From NCBI RefSeq assembly GCF_002127655.1, contig NZ_NEHB01000013.1, positions 136,522 to 200,521 of the forward strand: DNA of 64,000 bases, given 5' to 3'. Made by a program: the position numbers and the translations under genes. Below are positions 8,623 through 17,877 of this stretch, piece after piece. Positions within the stretch are counted from its first letter, which is position 1; each line of letters starts with the position of its first letter. The notes under the pieces were generated by a model. That model saw nothing but the letters and a program-made list of their open reading frames with translations. It did not search any database and was not told the DNA's origin. This DNA comes from Janthinobacterium sp. GW456P (GTDB lineage Bacteria > Pseudomonadota > Gammaproteobacteria > Burkholderiales > Burkholderiaceae_D).

Positions 8623-9490
8623 CTTCAAATGAGGTTAAACAGAGCTTGCCCTTGTGTTCGGAAACAGCCGCTGTAAATAAACGGGAATCGTCTAGCATGA
8701 CGTCAGTACGGCTCAGACTGACGGGAATCACGTCGCCCACGCGCAGGTCGAACAAGGCGCCCAGCTGCATCTGCTTGCTGACGAGCCGGCCTTCCAGGGT
8801 CACTTGCAGGCGCGAAGCGAGCGGGCGCACGCTGCCACGCAAGGCTTTCTTCGCTTGCGCGCGTTCGGGCAGCAGGCCGCGCAGCACATCGGCCATCAGG
8901 CGCTTGTCCAGCGAGAACCAGAACTGGCCGCTCTGCCCCGCCTCGACGTCGCTGAGCGACACCGTGACGATCCAGCTGCCGCGCGCCGGGTGCACGCCGG
9001 ACTGCACGGCCACCTCGGCACTGGTGTCGATGTCGCTGCTCTTGCCCAGAGTTTGCAAATTCTTGTGGATGCGCGTGAACAAACTGTTCACCAACTGTTG
9101 TCCCAGCACCACAGCGAGGCGCTCTTCCGTGGCCGTCACGCGCACTTGCGCCGGATCGGGCCGCGCGCCCTTGGCGCCGGCACTACCGTAGCGATAGTTC
9201 AGCACGCTCAAGAGGATCTGCCGTTCGAGCGCAAAGCCCGGCTGACCAGCCGGCGTGGAAAAACTCAGCCAGCGATTCGCGCTGTCCTCGCTCTCCACGC
9301 GCGACAAGGTCACGGCATCGATCTGGAAATTGCCCCAGTAGCGCCGGCTCATCGGCTGGCGCAGGGCCACGGCCAGGTCGTCGCGCAGCTGGGCGCCGAA
9401 TACATGCAGCAAATGGACAGGACGTCCAAGCAGACAGGAATCGAGGACTTGATGGCGCACAGTTTGATCTGTCTTGGTAATGATTGTCAT
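8612..9490 (-). CDS. fliM: Divergent FliM-type motor switch protein lacking the CheY-binding N-terminus
   Basis: This 292-residue protein is the first gene of the leftward export/switch operon. Its C-terminal about 85 residues form a SpoA domain (L-E-G-R-L-V-S-K...L-R-V-G-D-V-I-P-V), and the middle matches a FliM CheC-like region only loosely. The first residues (MTIITKTDQTVRHQV) contain no LSQxEIDxLL motif, the peptide through which phospho-CheY binds canonical FliM, and the usual extra 40 N-terminal residues are absent. This is the state reported for lateral-type FliM. The start codon at 9490 has no convincing ribosome site. A FliM call rests mainly on position between fliN and the operon start plus the SpoA domain. 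Confidence 0.88.
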   Translation of the reverse strand: MTIITKTDQTVRHQVLDSCLLGRPVHLLHVFGAQLRDDLAVALRQPMSRRYWGNFQIDAVTLSRVESEDSANRWLSFSTPAGQPGFALERQILLSVLNYRYGSAGAKGARPDPAQVRVTATEERLAVVLGQQLVNSLFTRIHKNLQTLGKSSDIDTSAEVAVQSGVHPARGSWIVTVSLSDVEAGQSGQFWFSLDKRLMADVLRGLLPERAQAKKALRGSVRPLASRLQVTLEGRLVSKQMQLGALFDLRVGDVIPVSLSRTDVMLDDSRLFTAAVSEHKGKLCLTSFEDVE

Positions 9491-10041
9491 GTAGTGGTCA
9501 TGTCGGTATTGCGGTGGCAGAACAAATTATACGGATCGCCCGAAATTAAATACAGCATCATCTTGGCCTTGCCAACCGGCCGGCGAGCAAACGATTGCGC
9601 ATCGTATCGCATGCTGGATGACTACGGTGCTGAACAATACATGAAAAAGCAAAATATTGCCATGTATCAATATTCCTTGAGGCAATCCTCTCTTTACTTT
9701 ATAGTTGCCCCGAGGTAAGCTTATAGCGAGAAAAAAGTGATTTGCAGTGCGCCATTCCGCTTACCTGATTCCGGTTTTTATGGCAGTTTCCAGCCCCTCT
9801 TATTGCCACCAGAAGAAACTTTTATCAGATAATTATTAGTTGTCATGGCCATGTAAATCATTCGGCGCGGTTCTGCCGGGTTTGTTTGAATCTGCTTGAG
9901 CGGATGGTGTGGCAACTGATAAAACTGATGGGCTCTGTCAATTGGGCCGGGCAAGATGGCATTGGATGTAATGCCTGCCGGAATGGCAACACCAGTAATT
10001 TCTGATTGATACGTCACCGCATATTGAAAGTAGAGGGCAAG
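9491..10041. other. Long intergenic region between the divergent fliM and fliE operons, without lafK
   Basis: This 551-bp stretch is clearly less GC-rich than its neighbours and holds no convincing gene on either strand. It must contain the divergent promoters of the fliM-flhA and fliE-fliJ operons. A small inverted repeat, GGCATT (9958-9963) and AATGCC (9970-9975) with six bases between, lies about 70 bases before fliE and could be an operator. In Vibrio, Aeromonas and E. coli Flag-2 loci the sigma-54 activator gene lafK occupies this place. I found no match to a GG-N10-GC sigma-54 promoter. Confidence 0.7.
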
Positions 10042-10380
10042 ATGAGCAACGAACTCGCAGGTCTGATCAAGGCCGATCTGGCAGCACTGAGCAATGACGC
10101 GCGCGCCCTGGGCGCCAGCATCGCGCCGGCCGCCCAGTTCGGCGCACCGGAACAATCCGGCTTCTCGTTTGCGCAAAGCATGAAAGACGCCATCGGCAAG
10201 GTCAACGGCGATGACCGCATGGCTGCACAAAAAATGAGCGACGTCGACAGCGGCAAGAGCGACGACATGGTCGGCGCCATGCTGGCCAGCCAGGAAGCGA
10301 GCCTGTCCTTTTCCATGTTGATGCAAGTGCGCAACAAGGTCATGGGCGCGGTCGACGAACTCATCAAACTGCCTCTGTAA
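10042..10380 (+). CDS. fliE: Flagellar MS-ring/rod junction protein FliE
   Basis: FliE (112 residues, usual length) is the first rod component exported and links the MS ring and FliPQR to the rod. The C-terminal helix with S-F-S-M-L-M-Q-V-R-N-K-V followed by a short tail is characteristic. The ATG at 10042 is preceded by GAGGG at good distance, so the in-frame upstream extension is rejected. It opens the rightward fliEFGHIJ operon; 48 bases separate it from fliF. Confidence 0.96.
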   Translation: MSNELAGLIKADLAALSNDARALGASIAPAAQFGAPEQSGFSFAQSMKDAIGKVNGDDRMAAQKMSDVDSGKSDDMVGAMLASQEASLSFSMLMQVRNKVMGAVDELIKLPL

Positions 10381-10428
10381 TCTTCACGTCCTGATCCACG
10401 CCCAGCCTCCCAGCGAAAGTTACCCCAA

Positions 10429-12171
10429 GTGATTACCACCATGAAGTCCGCATTTGCGCGCTGGCGCCCTGGCGCCCAGCCCGCCATCCCGCCCGCCCTG
10501 CTGAAAAACCTGGTTCCCATCGTCGTGCTGGCCATCGGCATCACCGCCATGGTGACCATGTATGCCTGGCGCGACCAGGCCAACTACAAGCCGGTGTTTG
10601 GCGCGCGCGAAAAAGTGGCCGTGACGGACATGATGGCCACGCTGGACGCCGAGCACATCCCCTACCGCTTGCATCCGGACAGCGGCCAGGTGCTGGTGCC
10701 CGACGCCATGCTGGGCAAGGTACGCATGCTGCTCGCCTCGAAGGGCGTGACGGCGCAGCTGCCGGCCGGCCTGGAACTGATGGACAAGAATGACCCGCTG
10801 GGCGTGTCGCAATTCGTGCAGGACGTGCGCTTCCGCCGCGGCCTGGAAGGCGAACTGGCGCAAAGCATCATGACGATGGACGCGATCGCTTCGGCGCGCG
10901 TCCATCTGTCGATTGCCAAGTCGACGTCGTTTGTCGCCAGCGACGGCGACAAATCGTCAGCCTCCATCGTCGTGGCGCTGAAACCGGGCCGCACCCTGGC
11001 GCCGGAACAGATCGCCGCCGTCATCAACATGGTGGCCGGCAGCGTCGCCAGCCTGGCGCCCACGCGCGTGAGCCTGGTCGACCAGGGCGGCAACCTGCTC
11101 TCCTCGCACGTCGACCTGACGGACGGCTTCGACGCCTCGGCCGCCGGCAATGAGGGTGCAAAACGCTTCCAGGATGAAATCCGCCGCAACGTCACGGGCT
11201 TGCTCGGTCCCGTCATCGGCGAAGACAACTTCAAGCTCAGCGTGACGGCCGCCGTGAACAACGACCGCGTGAACGAAACGCTGGAAAAATACGGCGAAGC
11301 CCCGAAAGTGACGAGCGAAGCGATGCGCGAAGAGCAGGAACGCAACCGCACCGTGGCCGGCATTCCCGGCAGCCTGTCGAACCGTCCGCCAGCGGCCGCC
11401 GTGCCGGCACCGGCCGATGCCGCCGGCGCCGCACCCGCCGATGGCGCGCCGAAGCCGTCCGACGATGGCACGGCCCGCAAGAACGCCACCACGCGCCAGT
11501 ACGCATATGACCGCAGCATCACGCAGATCAAGCGCAGCCGTGGCCGCCTGGAAAAACTCAGCGTCGCCGTCGTCCTCAACAGCGCCGCCGCACCGAACCC
11601 GAAAACGGGCTGGACACCAGCCGAACTGGGCAATATCGAAAAAATGCTGAACAGCGGCCTGGGCATCAACACCCAGCGCGGCGACAGCCTGAGCCTGACG
11701 GCGCTGGCCTTCCCTGCCAAACCGCCCGTGGCGCAATGGTGGGAAGAGCGCGACACCGTCGTCGATTTCAGCAGCTGGCTGCTGTACGCCCTGGGCGCCG
11801 TGCTCGGCTACTTCCTGATCCTGCGCCCGCTGCTGCGCCTGCTGACCACGCGCCTGGCGCCGCCAGCACTGAAACAGCTCGATCCGGCCCTGGCGCTGGG
11901 CGGCAGCAACGCCGCCGCCAATGGCGTGGCCGCCGCCAGCGCGCCGGCCTTGGGCGTGAATGGCAGCCCGCTGGCGCTCGAGGGCGAAGCCGCCGCCGGC
12001 AACGCCATGCCGGTCGTGCCGCTGCTGGAAAATTATGACTTGCCGCCACCAGGCTCGGCGGTCGACGTGATGGTCGACCACCTGAAAGTGCTGGCGGAAA
12101 AAGAACCCGAGCGTGTCGCCGAAGTCGTCAAACAATGGATGCAGAAAAATGGCCGAACTCAACAACAGTAA
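10429..12171 (+). CDS. fliF: Flagellar MS-ring protein FliF
   Basis: FliF (580 residues) forms the MS ring in the inner membrane, on which the motor is built. Transmembrane helices lie at about residues 24-44 and 444-464, flanking periplasmic ring-building motifs (for instance R-R-G-L-E-G-E-L-A-Q-S-I). An Ala/Pro-rich loop lies near residues 320-345. The C-terminal end binds FliG. A GTG at 10429 or an ATG four codons later (10441) could start it; a GAAAG lies at a suitable distance from the GTG. The 3' end overlaps fliG by 23 bases. Confidence 0.97.
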   Translation: MITTMKSAFARWRPGAQPAIPPALLKNLVPIVVLAIGITAMVTMYAWRDQANYKPVFGAREKVAVTDMMATLDAEHIPYRLHPDSGQVLVPDAMLGKVRMLLASKGVTAQLPAGLELMDKNDPLGVSQFVQDVRFRRGLEGELAQSIMTMDAIASARVHLSIAKSTSFVASDGDKSSASIVVALKPGRTLAPEQIAAVINMVAGSVASLAPTRVSLVDQGGNLLSSHVDLTDGFDASAAGNEGAKRFQDEIRRNVTGLLGPVIGEDNFKLSVTAAVNNDRVNETLEKYGEAPKVTSEAMREEQERNRTVAGIPGSLSNRPPAAAVPAPADAAGAAPADGAPKPSDDGTARKNATTRQYAYDRSITQIKRSRGRLEKLSVAVVLNSAAAPNPKTGWTPAELGNIEKMLNSGLGINTQRGDSLSLTALAFPAKPPVAQWWEERDTVVDFSSWLLYALGAVLGYFLILRPLLRLLTTRLAPPALKQLDPALALGGSNAAANGVAAASAPALGVNGSPLALEGEAAAGNAMPVVPLLENYDLPPPGSAVDVMVDHLKVLAEKEPERVAEVVKQWMQKNGRTQQQ

Positions 12172-13189
12172 TCTCCCCGACGGCGCCGAATACGAAAGCG
12201 CCAGCCTGAATCCCGTGGAACAGGCCGCCATCGTGCTGCTGAGCATCGGCGAAGAACAGGCCGCCAATGTGTTGCGCTGCCTATCGCGCGAAGAATTGCT
12301 GGAAGTCACGCAAGTGATGTCGCGCATGAGCGGCATCAAGGTCGAATCCGTGAAAACGGCCATGCAGACCTTCTTCGACGACTACCGCCAGCAAAGTGGC
12401 GTGCATGGCGCCTCGCGCAGCTACCTGAAACGCTCGCTGGACATGGCGCTGGGCAGCGATATCGCCAACAGCGTCCTGAACAATATTTACGGCGACGCCA
12501 TCCGTCCCAAAATGGCGCGCCTGCAATGGGCCTCGCCAAAATGGCTGGCCGAATACATCGTCAACGAGCACGTGCAGATGCAAGCCGTGTTCCTGGCCTT
12601 CCTGCCGCCCGCGCTGGCCGGCCAGATCCTCGACGCCCTGCCCGTCGAAGGCCGCGACCTGGTCTTGCTGAACCTGGCGCGCCTGGACGAGATCGACCGC
12701 GACCTGCTGGTCGAGCTCGACGAACTGGTGGGCCGCTGCCTGGGCGCGCTCGACACGCAAAGCACCAGCGTGGAAGGCATCCGCCAGGCGGCCGAGATTC
12801 TCAACCGCATGCCGGGCAACCGCGCCGCGCTGGTCGAACTGCTGCGCGCGCACGACCCGGACGTCGTGTCGGAAATCGAACTGAGCATGTACGACTTCCT
12901 GATCCTGGCCACGCAGAGCGATGTCACGCTCACGCGCATCCTGGAAGACGTGCCGATGGAACAGTGGGCGATCGCACTGAAGGGTGCGGAACCGTCGATC
13001 CGCGACGCCGTGCTGAAAACCATGCCGCGCCGCCAGGCGCAGAGCTTCGAAGACATGATGCGCCGCTCCGGCCCCGTGCCCCTGTCGCGCATCGAACAGA
13101 CGCGCCAGGAAATCATGGCCACCGTCAAGGGCCTCGCCGACGCGGGCGAGATCGAAGTGCAGTTGTTTGCCGAAGCGGTGATCGAATGA
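12149..13189 (+). CDS. fliG: Flagellar motor switch protein FliG
   Basis: FliG (346 residues) couples the MS ring to FliM and interacts with the stator through charged residues in its C-terminal domain. All three helical domains are present. The middle-domain motif that binds FliM is normally E-H-P-Q; here it reads E-H-V-Q at residues 140-143. The C-terminal torque region with L-E-D-V-P-M-E and a later R-R-Q-A is present. The ATG at 12149 overlaps the end of fliF. The stop overlaps the fliH start (ATGA). Confidence 0.95.
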   Translation: MAELNNSNLPDGAEYESASLNPVEQAAIVLLSIGEEQAANVLRCLSREELLEVTQVMSRMSGIKVESVKTAMQTFFDDYRQQSGVHGASRSYLKRSLDMALGSDIANSVLNNIYGDAIRPKMARLQWASPKWLAEYIVNEHVQMQAVFLAFLPPALAGQILDALPVEGRDLVLLNLARLDEIDRDLLVELDELVGRCLGALDTQSTSVEGIRQAAEILNRMPGNRAALVELLRAHDPDVVSEIELSMYDFLILATQSDVTLTRILEDVPMEQWAIALKGAEPSIRDAVLKTMPRRQAQSFEDMMRRSGPVPLSRIEQTRQEIMATVKGLADAGEIEVQLFAEAVIE

Positions 13190-13875
13190 AACACTTCCGC
13201 TCGTATCGTTTCCCGCCGCTGTCGCAATTCATCGCCGCCGGCCAGCGTGCCTCCAACGAGGACACGGATGGCCAGTGGCAGGCGTCCGTCTCGGAAGGTT
13301 TCGAGCAGGGCCAGCGCGACGGCTATGAAGTGGGCCTGGTGCAAGGCCAGCAGGACGGCTACGACGCCGGCCGCAGCGACGGCATGGCGCAGGGCCGCGA
13401 AGAAGGCCGCAATGAAACGCTGGTGGCGCTGGACCGCCTGGCGCGCCCCGTCGACGCCATCTTGCGCGACCTGAAAAAAGTACGCGCCGATTACCGCGAA
13501 GCGCAGCGCAAGGAAGTGGTCGACCTGGTGGCCAAGGTGGCGCGCCAGGTGATCCGCGCGGAACTGGCGCTGCAGCCGGTGCAATTGCTGGCCCTGGTCG
13601 ACGAAACCCTGGCCTCGATGCCGCCCACGCGCGAGGAAATCGACGTCTTCCTCAATCCGGAAGAACTCAAACGCATCAGCGAACTCGATCCGAAGCGCGC
13701 CAAGCGCTGGAACCTGATCGCCGACGCGCGCCTCGACGCGGGCGAATGCCGCATCAAGGCCGGCGACAATGAAGTCGACGCCGGCTGCCATCAGCGCCTG
13801 TCGGCCTGCATGGAGCAGGTCAGCAGCCACCTGGCGCTGGCCGCCGAACACGCGGACCAGGGCGCGCCTGCATGA
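13186..13875 (+). CDS. fliH: Flagellar export ATPase regulator FliH
   Basis: FliH (229 residues) dimerises, binds and restrains the FliI ATPase and tethers it to FliN. Residues about 38-80 contain the glycine-repeat helix typical of FliH (E-G-F-E-Q-G-Q-R-D-G-Y-E-V-G and further GxxxG steps), followed by a coiled-coil segment and the C-terminal FliI-binding domain. It starts in the fliG stop codon and ends in the fliI start codon, both by four-base overlaps, so the three genes are probably translationally coupled. Confidence 0.95.
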   Translation: MKHFRSYRFPPLSQFIAAGQRASNEDTDGQWQASVSEGFEQGQRDGYEVGLVQGQQDGYDAGRSDGMAQGREEGRNETLVALDRLARPVDAILRDLKKVRADYREAQRKEVVDLVAKVARQVIRAELALQPVQLLALVDETLASMPPTREEIDVFLNPEELKRISELDPKRAKRWNLIADARLDAGECRIKAGDNEVDAGCHQRLSACMEQVSSHLALAAEHADQGAPA

Positions 13876-15182
13876 TCGCCGACACGCTGCGCAGCTTCGA
13901 GATCGGCGATATCCCGGTCGCGACGCCGACCGGCCGCCTGGTCGGCGCCTCCGGCCTGCTGCTGGAAAGCGCCGGCTGCCGCCTGCACACGGGCCAGCGT
14001 TGTCAAATTGAAACAGTCAATGGCGAATGGCTTGATGCGCAAGTCGTCGGTTTCCGCGAAAAACTCTCCTATCTGATGCCGTTCAAGAAGGCCACGGGCC
14101 TGACCACGGGCGCGCGGGTGCTACCCCTGCCCGACAAGGCCAGCCTGCAGATCGGCCCGTCGTGGCTGGGCCGCATGGTCAATGGCCTGGGCGAACCGAT
14201 CGACGACCTGGGCCGCCTCGGCGGCGAACACGTCCTGGAAGTCACGCCGCCGAAGATCAACCCGCTGAAGAAACAACCGGTGGTCGAACCGCTGGACGTG
14301 GGCGTGCGGGCGATTAACAGCATGCTGACCCTGGGCAAGGGCCAGCGCGTGGGCCTGATGGCCGGCTCCGGCGTGGGCAAGAGCGTGCTGCTGGGCCTGA
14401 TCACGCGCCAGACCGTGGCCGATGTGGTCGTCGTCGGCCTGATCGGCGAACGGGGCCGCGAAGTGCGCGAATTCGTGGAAAAATCGCTGGGCGCCGAAGG
14501 CTTGAAAAAAGCCGTGCTGGTGATCGCGCCGGCCGACGAATCGCCCTTGATGCGCATCATGGCCACCGAACTGTGCCATTCGATCGCCGCCCATTACCGC
14601 GACCAGGGCAAGCACGTGCTGCTGCTGGTCGACTCGCTCACGCGCTATGCGATGGCCTTGCGCGAAGTGGCGCTGGCCCTGGGCGAACCGCCGGCCACGC
14701 GCGGCTACCCGCCGTCCGTCTTCTCGAACTTGCCGCAACTGGTGGAAAGCGCCGGCAACGGCACCCACCCTGACGGCAGCATGAGCGCCATCTACACGGT
14801 GCTGGCCGAAGGCGACGACCAGCAAGACCCCGTGGTCGACACGGCGCGCGCGATTCTCGACGGCCACATCGTGCTCACGCGCGAACTGGCCGAGCGGGGC
14901 CACTACCCCGCCATCGATATCGCCGCCTCGATCAGCCGCTGCATGGCGCAGGTGATCACGCCCCCCCACATGCAGGCGGCGCGCGCGCTGAAAGCATCGA
15001 TGGCGCGCCATGCGCGCGTGCGCGACCTGATCCCGCTGGGCGCCTACGTGCCCGGCGCCGACCCGATCACCGACCGCGCCGTGCAGTTGCACGCGCCCAT
15101 CGAAGCCTTCCTGTGCCAGGGCACGAAGGAAGAGGCGCCGATGGGGCCGTGCATCGAACAACTTGAACAGATCATGGCTTAG
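13872..15182 (+). CDS. fliI: Flagellum-specific ATPase FliI
   Basis: FliI (436 residues) is the F1-beta-like hexameric ATPase that unfolds and delivers substrates to the export gate. The Walker A loop A-G-S-G-V-G-K-S is at residues 164-171, and the Walker B strand L-L-L-V-D-S-L-T-R-Y follows. The length and E-R-G-R-E-V catalytic region are typical. It starts with an ATGA overlap on fliH and is followed by fliJ after eight bases. Confidence 0.98.
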   Translation: MIADTLRSFEIGDIPVATPTGRLVGASGLLLESAGCRLHTGQRCQIETVNGEWLDAQVVGFREKLSYLMPFKKATGLTTGARVLPLPDKASLQIGPSWLGRMVNGLGEPIDDLGRLGGEHVLEVTPPKINPLKKQPVVEPLDVGVRAINSMLTLGKGQRVGLMAGSGVGKSVLLGLITRQTVADVVVVGLIGERGREVREFVEKSLGAEGLKKAVLVIAPADESPLMRIMATELCHSIAAHYRDQGKHVLLLVDSLTRYAMALREVALALGEPPATRGYPPSVFSNLPQLVESAGNGTHPDGSMSAIYTVLAEGDDQQDPVVDTARAILDGHIVLTRELAERGHYPAIDIAASISRCMAQVITPPHMQAARALKASMARHARVRDLIPLGAYVPGADPITDRAVQLHAPIEAFLCQGTKEEAPMGPCIEQLEQIMA

Positions 15183-15190
15183 GAGCATAC

Positions 15191-15628
15191 GTGAGCGACG
15201 CGCATACCATCCGCAACCTGACCACCCTGGTCGGCCTGCGCAGCACCGAAGTGGAACGCCTGCAAGGCGAAATGGCGGCGCAGACGGCCGTGCGCGAGCG
15301 CTACCAGAAAAACCTGGAGCGCCTGACGGGCCTGTACACGGATAGCGGCCCCAGCGGCGCCCTGCCCCTGGCCCTGTCCGTCAACTGCGGCAACTTCAAG
15401 CAAGCCGTCATGCAGATGGCCGACCAGCACCGTACCGACCTGCATTTGCACGAAGCCAACATGGCCGTTTCGCAACGCGCGCTCAATACGGCCTGGGCCA
15501 AGCGCGAAGTGCTGGACCAGGTGCTGACGCAAAAACAAAAATATGTTGCAAATGAGCAACAACGTGTCGATGCCAAGCGGCAAGACGAGCTGGCGACGCA
15601 ATTCTGGTTCCGCGGGCAGGTAAAATGA
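15191..15628 (+). CDS. fliJ: Flagellar export chaperone/ATPase stalk protein FliJ
   Basis: This 145-residue, highly charged, almost wholly helical protein with a coiled-coil profile fits FliJ, the central stalk of the FliI ATPase that also contacts FlhA. Sequence conservation in FliJ is low, so the assignment rests on size, the two long helices and position directly after fliI. Translation starts at GTG 15191, with a GGAG at the end of fliI providing the ribosome site. It closes the fliE-J operon; 89 bases separate it from fliD. Confidence 0.9.
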   Translation: MSDAHTIRNLTTLVGLRSTEVERLQGEMAAQTAVRERYQKNLERLTGLYTDSGPSGALPLALSVNCGNFKQAVMQMADQHRTDLHLHEANMAVSQRALNTAWAKREVLDQVLTQKQKYVANEQQRVDAKRQDELATQFWFRGQVK

Positions 15629-15717
15629 GCTTGGTGTAAGTTTCTTTCAGGAAAACTTCACAAAACGGGAATAGGGGTCGCCTTGTACCGGTATATCCCT
15701 TTATTCAGGAGTCAGGC

Positions 15718-17127
15718 ATGGCAAGCGTAATTACTGCACCGCAATACGATCCGATCCCAACGGCCGAAAAACTGGCGACCAAGGCTGTCGCTGCGCAGAA
15801 GGCAGCCCTGCAAGCGCAGAACACGCTGGCCAGTAATACCAGCACGGCGCTGGGCAACCTGAAGTCGGCCATCTCGGCCTTCCAGAGCGCCATGTCGAGC
15901 ATGACCAGCAGCAAATCGGTGCTGAGCCAGTCCGCCACCTTCCCGGCCGCAGGCTACGGCTCTGCCACGGCCGGCATCAATGCGACGCCAGGCACCTATT
16001 CCTTTTTTGTTGAAAAACTGGCCACGGCCAGCCAGATGTCGTATGGTGGCCTGAGCAGCGTCAATACCGCCGATGGCACGGGTACGCTGAAAGTGAAAAT
16101 TGGTGACGGTGTGGGCGACAACACGCTCGACATTGATCTGGCCGCCGCCGACAAGGATGGCAACGGCACGCTGACACCACAGGAAATCGCTGCCGCCATC
16201 AATGGCAACAGCAAGAACAATTCGCGCGTAACTGCGTCCATCGTGACCATCGACAACCAGGCGCAACTGGTACTGACGTCGAATGCGACGGGCATCGCCA
16301 ACGCCGCCACGCTCGATGCCAATGGTGTCGCGAATGTCGCGCTGAAAGGCGCGCTGATCGCTCCGGCCAACATCAAGGAAGTCGTCAAGGCAGACGACGC
16401 CATCGTCTGGCTGGGCGGCAAACCCGGCGGCACGGCCATCACGCAGGCATCGAATACCTTCACCAACGTGCAAGATGTGAAAGTGACGTTCACCCGCGCC
16501 ATGAGCGCCGCCGAAGCGCCCGTGACCTTGACTGTCGCCACAGATAGTGCCGGCACCGCCGCCAACGTGCAGGCATTCGTCGATGCCTACAACAAACTGA
16601 AAAGCCTGATGGATGGACTGTCCAGTCCCGGCAACCCGGAAAAGGGTATTGCTGCGGGCATCTTCGCCCATGATTCAGGCCTGAACGCCCTACGCAGCAG
16701 CATGGGCGACGCCCTGCGCCTGAACGTGAACGGCGTATCGCTGGTGTCCTACGGCATTACGGCCCAGCGCGACGGCACAATCAGCCTCAACGCCGCCAAA
16801 CTTACGGCCAAGTTGGCCGACAACCCGACAGGCCTAGACAAGCTTTTTGGCAACAACAGCCTGTCCGCCCCTGCAGGCGTGCTCGGCAGCTTGGACAAGG
16901 TACTCGGCCAGTGGAGCAATATCACCAAAGGCCAGATCACCCAACGCCAGGCCGCCACGGAAAAGTTGCAGAAAAGTCTGGTGAAGAGCGGCGAACGCCT
17001 CACGGCCCAATATGACACCGCATACAAACGTTTCCTCGATCAATTTACGCGCCTGCAAGTACTGCAGGAGCAAATGAGCAAGACGTCCGATATGTTCGAT
17101 GCCATGTTTAGCAACAATAAATCCTAA
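15718..17127 (+). CDS. fliD: Flagellar filament cap protein FliD
   Basis: FliD (469 residues) forms the pentameric cap at the filament tip and guides flagellin folding. The N-terminal FliD domain (about 10-110), central hook-associated domains with flagellin_IN-like repeats and the C-terminal domain ending in a long helix (L-D-Q-F-T-R-L-Q-V-L-Q-E-Q-M) are all visible. A GGAG ribosome site precedes the ATG. It heads the run fliD-S-T-K-L-fliA-motAB, matching lafB at the head of the lateral-flagellum block. Confidence 0.96.
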   Translation: MASVITAPQYDPIPTAEKLATKAVAAQKAALQAQNTLASNTSTALGNLKSAISAFQSAMSSMTSSKSVLSQSATFPAAGYGSATAGINATPGTYSFFVEKLATASQMSYGGLSSVNTADGTGTLKVKIGDGVGDNTLDIDLAAADKDGNGTLTPQEIAAAINGNSKNNSRVTASIVTIDNQAQLVLTSNATGIANAATLDANGVANVALKGALIAPANIKEVVKADDAIVWLGGKPGGTAITQASNTFTNVQDVKVTFTRAMSAAEAPVTLTVATDSAGTAANVQAFVDAYNKLKSLMDGLSSPGNPEKGIAAGIFAHDSGLNALRSSMGDALRLNVNGVSLVSYGITAQRDGTISLNAAKLTAKLADNPTGLDKLFGNNSLSAPAGVLGSLDKVLGQWSNITKGQITQRQAATEKLQKSLVKSGERLTAQYDTAYKRFLDQFTRLQVLQEQMSKTSDMFDAMFSNNKS

Positions 17128-17177
17128 GGCGGATGCGCCCGTTGCGCCGCCACAGTTAACATAGCGAGAAGACAACA

Positions 17178-17567
17178 ATGTTGAACAATGAAGCTTACGG
17201 CAACTACCATGCCGTCAACCTGGATGCCCAGACGGCCCGCGCCACACCGGTCGAGCTGGTACTGGTGCTGACGGACGGCCTGCTGGAAGAACTGGCGCGC
17301 GCGCGCGGGCATATCGTAGGCAAGCGCTACGAGCAAAAGGCCATCAGCCTGGATAAATGCACGCAAATCATCAACGGTTTGTCGAGCTCGCTCGATTTCG
17401 ACAATGGCGGCGAAGTGGTCGTCAACCTGGCCCGCCTGTACGACTATTGCGTGGCGCGCCTGTACACGGCCGGCATCAAGCTCGACCCGACCCTGATCGA
17501 CGAAGTGACGACCCTGATGACCACCATCAAGCGCGGCTGGGTGGGCGTCCAGGCCAACAATGCCTAG
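17178..17567 (+). CDS. fliS: Flagellin export chaperone FliS
   Basis: FliS (129 residues) binds the C-terminal helix of flagellin in the cytoplasm and prevents premature polymerisation. The N-terminal A-T-P-V-E-L-V-L-V-L-T-D-G-L-L motif and helical bundle pattern with L-D-F-D-N-G-G-E are typical. It follows fliD after 50 bases and overlaps the next small gene by eight bases. It corresponds to LafC. Confidence 0.95.
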   Translation: MLNNEAYGNYHAVNLDAQTARATPVELVLVLTDGLLEELARARGHIVGKRYEQKAISLDKCTQIINGLSSSLDFDNGGEVVVNLARLYDYCVARLYTAGIKLDPTLIDEVTTLMTTIKRGWVGVQANNA

Positions 17568-17877
17568 GCGCGGCGCCCTGCAACAGCTGAACCGGCAATT
17601 GAGCGCCGCCATCGCGCAAGCGGATTGGGAAGCAATGGGAAAACTGTCCGCCAGCCTGGCGAAAAACATCCCCCTGCTGGCCGAACGGGGCGCATGGAAT
17701 GCGCTGGAACAAACAGAATTGTTGCAATTGCGCAAAAATCACGCGCAAGCGGTTAAAATTTGCTCTGAGGAAAAAGAGCGCCTGGGTCAACACCTGGGTG
17801 CATTACAGGCAAATAAGGAAGGTTGGGTCGCCTACGCCGCGCTCGGCGAATACGACTCGGACGGGAATCAAGCATGA
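17560..17877 (+). CDS. fliT: FliT-like chaperone candidate
   Basis: This is a 105-residue helical, charged protein between fliS and fliK. In many systems fliT, the chaperone of FliD, follows fliS, and lateral loci have a similar small gene (lafD) in this place. The sequence itself shows amphipathic helices with K-N-H-A-Q-A-V-K-I but no diagnostic motif, so the FliT call is positional. It overlaps fliS by eight bases, and its stop codon contains the start of fliK (ATGA). Confidence 0.65.
   Translation: MPRRGALQQLNRQLSAAIAQADWEAMGKLSASLAKNIPLLAERGAWNALEQTELLQLRKNHAQAVKICSEEKERLGQHLGALQANKEGWVAYAALGEYDSDGNQA

Noticed and set aside
9778-10326. Leftward open frame across the fliM-fliE gap
   Set aside because: Most of it runs antisense through fliE, the product has no recognisable domain, and there is no ribosome site. 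It is not a lafK remnant.
12526-13185. In-frame extension upstream of fliH
   Set aside because: It is a shadow inside fliG. The ATG at 13186 overlaps the fliG stop and begins the FliH-like sequence.
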